Of a DNA stretch of 7,680 nt, positions 6,866 through 7,680 are shown in pieces. This DNA comes from Coriobacteriales bacterium. GTDB lineage: Bacteria > Actinomycetota > Coriobacteriia > Coriobacteriales > UBA8131. The notes below the pieces were generated by a model. That model saw only the letters and a list, made by a program, of their open reading frames with translations. It made no database searches and had not been told where the DNA came from. Position numbers and translations under genes: made by a program. Numbering within the stretch: position 1 is the first letter of the stretch; each line of letters opens with the position of its first letter. The stretch lies in the NCBI GenBank assembly GCA_031256575.1, contig JAIRQI010000049.1, forward strand, positions 1-7,680, written 5' to 3'.

Positions 6866-6869
6866 TCAG
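6856..6869 (+). repeat. 7-bp tandem repeat that creates the phoU stop codon
   Basis: TAATCAG occurs twice back to back (6856-6862 and 6863-6869). The first copy is read as part of Asp-Asn-Gln and the second supplies the TAA stop at 6863-6865. With only one copy the phoU frame would continue into the frame of the response regulator. Confidence 0.7.
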
Positions 6870-6883
6870 CAGGTAATGGGGAG

Positions 6884-6888
6884 AAGGA
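6884..6888 (+). promoter_or_regulatory. Shine-Dalgarno site setting the response regulator start
   Basis: AAGGA lies eight bases before ATG 6897. The earlier in-frame ATG at 6876 has only AGG two bases away. The spacing therefore favours 6897, which also gives the normal short lead before the receiver domain. Confidence 0.65.
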
Positions 6889-6896
6889 CGAAGCCG

Positions 6897-7592
6897 ATGC
6901 CGAAAACCGCTGCAGCCAATCTAATCTACTTAGTTGAAGACGACGAAGAGATTCGGGAGATCGTGGCCTACGCCTTGCGGGCAGCCGGCTTTACGGTAAC
7001 CGGTTATGAGAATGGTGAGGATTTCTTCAGGGAGCTGCAGAAAGGGACGGCTCTGCCAGCGCTGGTCTTGCTGGACATCATGTTGCCCGCTCAAGATGGC
7101 TTGTCAATCCTAAAAACCATCCGTGGCTCGCTACAGTTCAAGACCTTGCCAGTGATTGTCTTAACAGCCAAGGGCAGTGAGTTTGACAGAGTCAAAGGCC
7201 TGGACATGGGGGCTGATGATTACCTGGTCAAACCCTTCAGTGTCATTGAATTAATCTCTCGGATTAATGCTGTCTTGCGCCGTAGCCAGGCCATCGACGA
7301 GCAGGATCTAGTCTTTTTCAATATCACCTTAAACAATGCCCGTCGAATGATTCAGGTTGATGGTCAGACAATTTCTTTGACTTACAAGGAATTTGAACTG
7401 CTACACTATCTGTTGTTGAATGTCGGCTTGGTGCTGGCTCGCGACAAGATTATGACTGCAGTTTGGGGCTATGATTTTCCGGGAGAAAGCCGAACCTTAG
7501 ACATGCACATCCGCACCCTCCGACAAAAACTCGGTTCGGCTGGCCAACACATCAAGACCGTACGTAGCGTAGGTTACAAGCTAGGGGAGTAA
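6897..7592 (+). CDS. PhoB/PhoP-type response regulator (OmpR family)
   Basis: Predicted 231-residue two-component regulator, expected to bind Pho boxes once phosphorylated during phosphate limitation. Residues 8-125 are the receiver: acidic pocket E14-D15-D16, phospho-acceptor Asp60 in LVLLD, switch Thr90, and Lys112 in the YLVKPF motif. Residues about 137-231 form the winged helix-turn-helix DNA-binding domain, with LTYKEFELL (161-169), SRTLDMHIRTLRQKLG (198-213) and VRSVGYKL (222-229). All key residues are present. ATG 6897 is preferred to ATG 6876, which would add seven residues (MGRRTKP). It follows phoU by 31 bases and precedes a kinase gene by five bases, so it belongs to the pst operon and its likely target is the operator upstream of pstS. 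The PhoB/PhoP role is inferred from context; the family is certain. Confidence 0.93.
   Translation: MPKTAAANLIYLVEDDEEIREIVAYALRAAGFTVTGYENGEDFFRELQKGTALPALVLLDIMLPAQDGLSILKTIRGSLQFKTLPVIVLTAKGSEFDRVKGLDMGADDYLVKPFSVIELISRINAVLRRSQAIDEQDLVFFNITLNNARRMIQVDGQTISLTYKEFELLHYLLLNVGLVLARDKIMTAVWGYDFPGESRTLDMHIRTLRQKLGSAGQHIKTVRSVGYKLGE
7584..7589 (+). promoter_or_regulatory. Shine-Dalgarno site supporting a TTG start for the kinase
   Basis: GGGGAG lies within the last codons of the response regulator, eight bases before TTG 7598. No ATG or GTG occurs in that frame near this spacing, so the downstream gene probably starts with TTG. Confidence 0.7.
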
Positions 7593-7597
7593 GCGTC

Positions 7598-7680
7598 TTG
7601 AGAAAACGCATCTACCGTAACTATCTTGGCCTGGTATTCATCAGTGTCATTGCCTTGACAGTGCTGCTCAGCCTGTTCTT
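7598..7680 (+). CDS. Sensor histidine kinase, N-terminal fragment (PhoR-like by context)
   Basis: A frame opening at TTG 7598 runs to the window edge (27 complete codons). It reads M-R-K-R-I-Y-R-N-Y followed by a hydrophobic stretch from about residue 10 onward (LGLVFISVIALTVLLSLF). That is a positively charged N-terminus and a first membrane helix, as in membrane-bound sensor kinases. A GGGGAG at proper distance supports the unusual TTG start. It begins five bases after the response regulator stop. The kinase domain lies outside the window, so the identification as the PhoR-like partner rests on gene order and the membrane anchor. Confidence 0.7.
   Translation, partial: MRKRIYRNYLGLVFISVIALTVLLSLF

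Noticed and set aside
1..7680. Mobile elements, CRISPR arrays, tRNA or rRNA genes, phage or defence genes
   Set aside because: No transposase or integrase motifs, no regularly spaced palindromic repeats and no RNA gene signatures were seen; every long coding frame belongs to a housekeeping wall or phosphate family.

Overview
The window carries two divergent gene groups around a 314-bp intergenic region. Its base composition is roughly balanced (about 50% GC by eye). The strong Shine-Dalgarno sites, the lipoprotein-type PstS, the single-TM L,D-transpeptidase and the absence of any outer-membrane gene suggest a Gram-positive bacterium. Bacillota or a Coriobacteriia-like actinobacterium fit best; this placement is inference, and no rRNA or other marker gene is present to confirm it.

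Left part, minus strand (positions 1-2351): an L,D-transpeptidase of the YkuD family with a membrane anchor and peptidoglycan-binding-type extracellular domains, then a bactofilin, then the first 19 codons of an unrecognised gene that leaves the window at position 1. These look like a cell-wall and cell-shape cluster read in one direction.

Middle (2352-2665): the divergent control region. Just upstream of pstS it holds four TTTAC-like hexamers spaced 11, 12 and 11 bp apart, which is the geometry of a PhoB/PhoP operator (Pho box). The rest is AT-rich with no convincing gene.

Right part, plus strand (2666-7680): a complete phosphate operon in the order pstS-pstC-pstA-pstB-phoU-response regulator-sensor kinase, with the kinase cut by the window end. 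Gene junctions overlap or nearly overlap throughout. PstS captures phosphate at the membrane surface, PstC/PstA form the channel, PstB supplies ATP hydrolysis, and PhoU links transporter state to the kinase. The kinase/regulator pair would act back on the operator upstream of pstS, making a self-contained autoregulatory circuit.

No novel system is evident; the genes are well-known families. The less ordinary points are small-scale. There is a degenerate 50-bp tandem duplication at the pstC/pstA junction that leaves a 16-codon mini-ORF coupled at both ends by TGATG overlaps. PstS has its two sequence halves in swapped order relative to the classical protein. Short tandem repeats lie at the 3' end of phoU, one of which creates the phoU stop codon.
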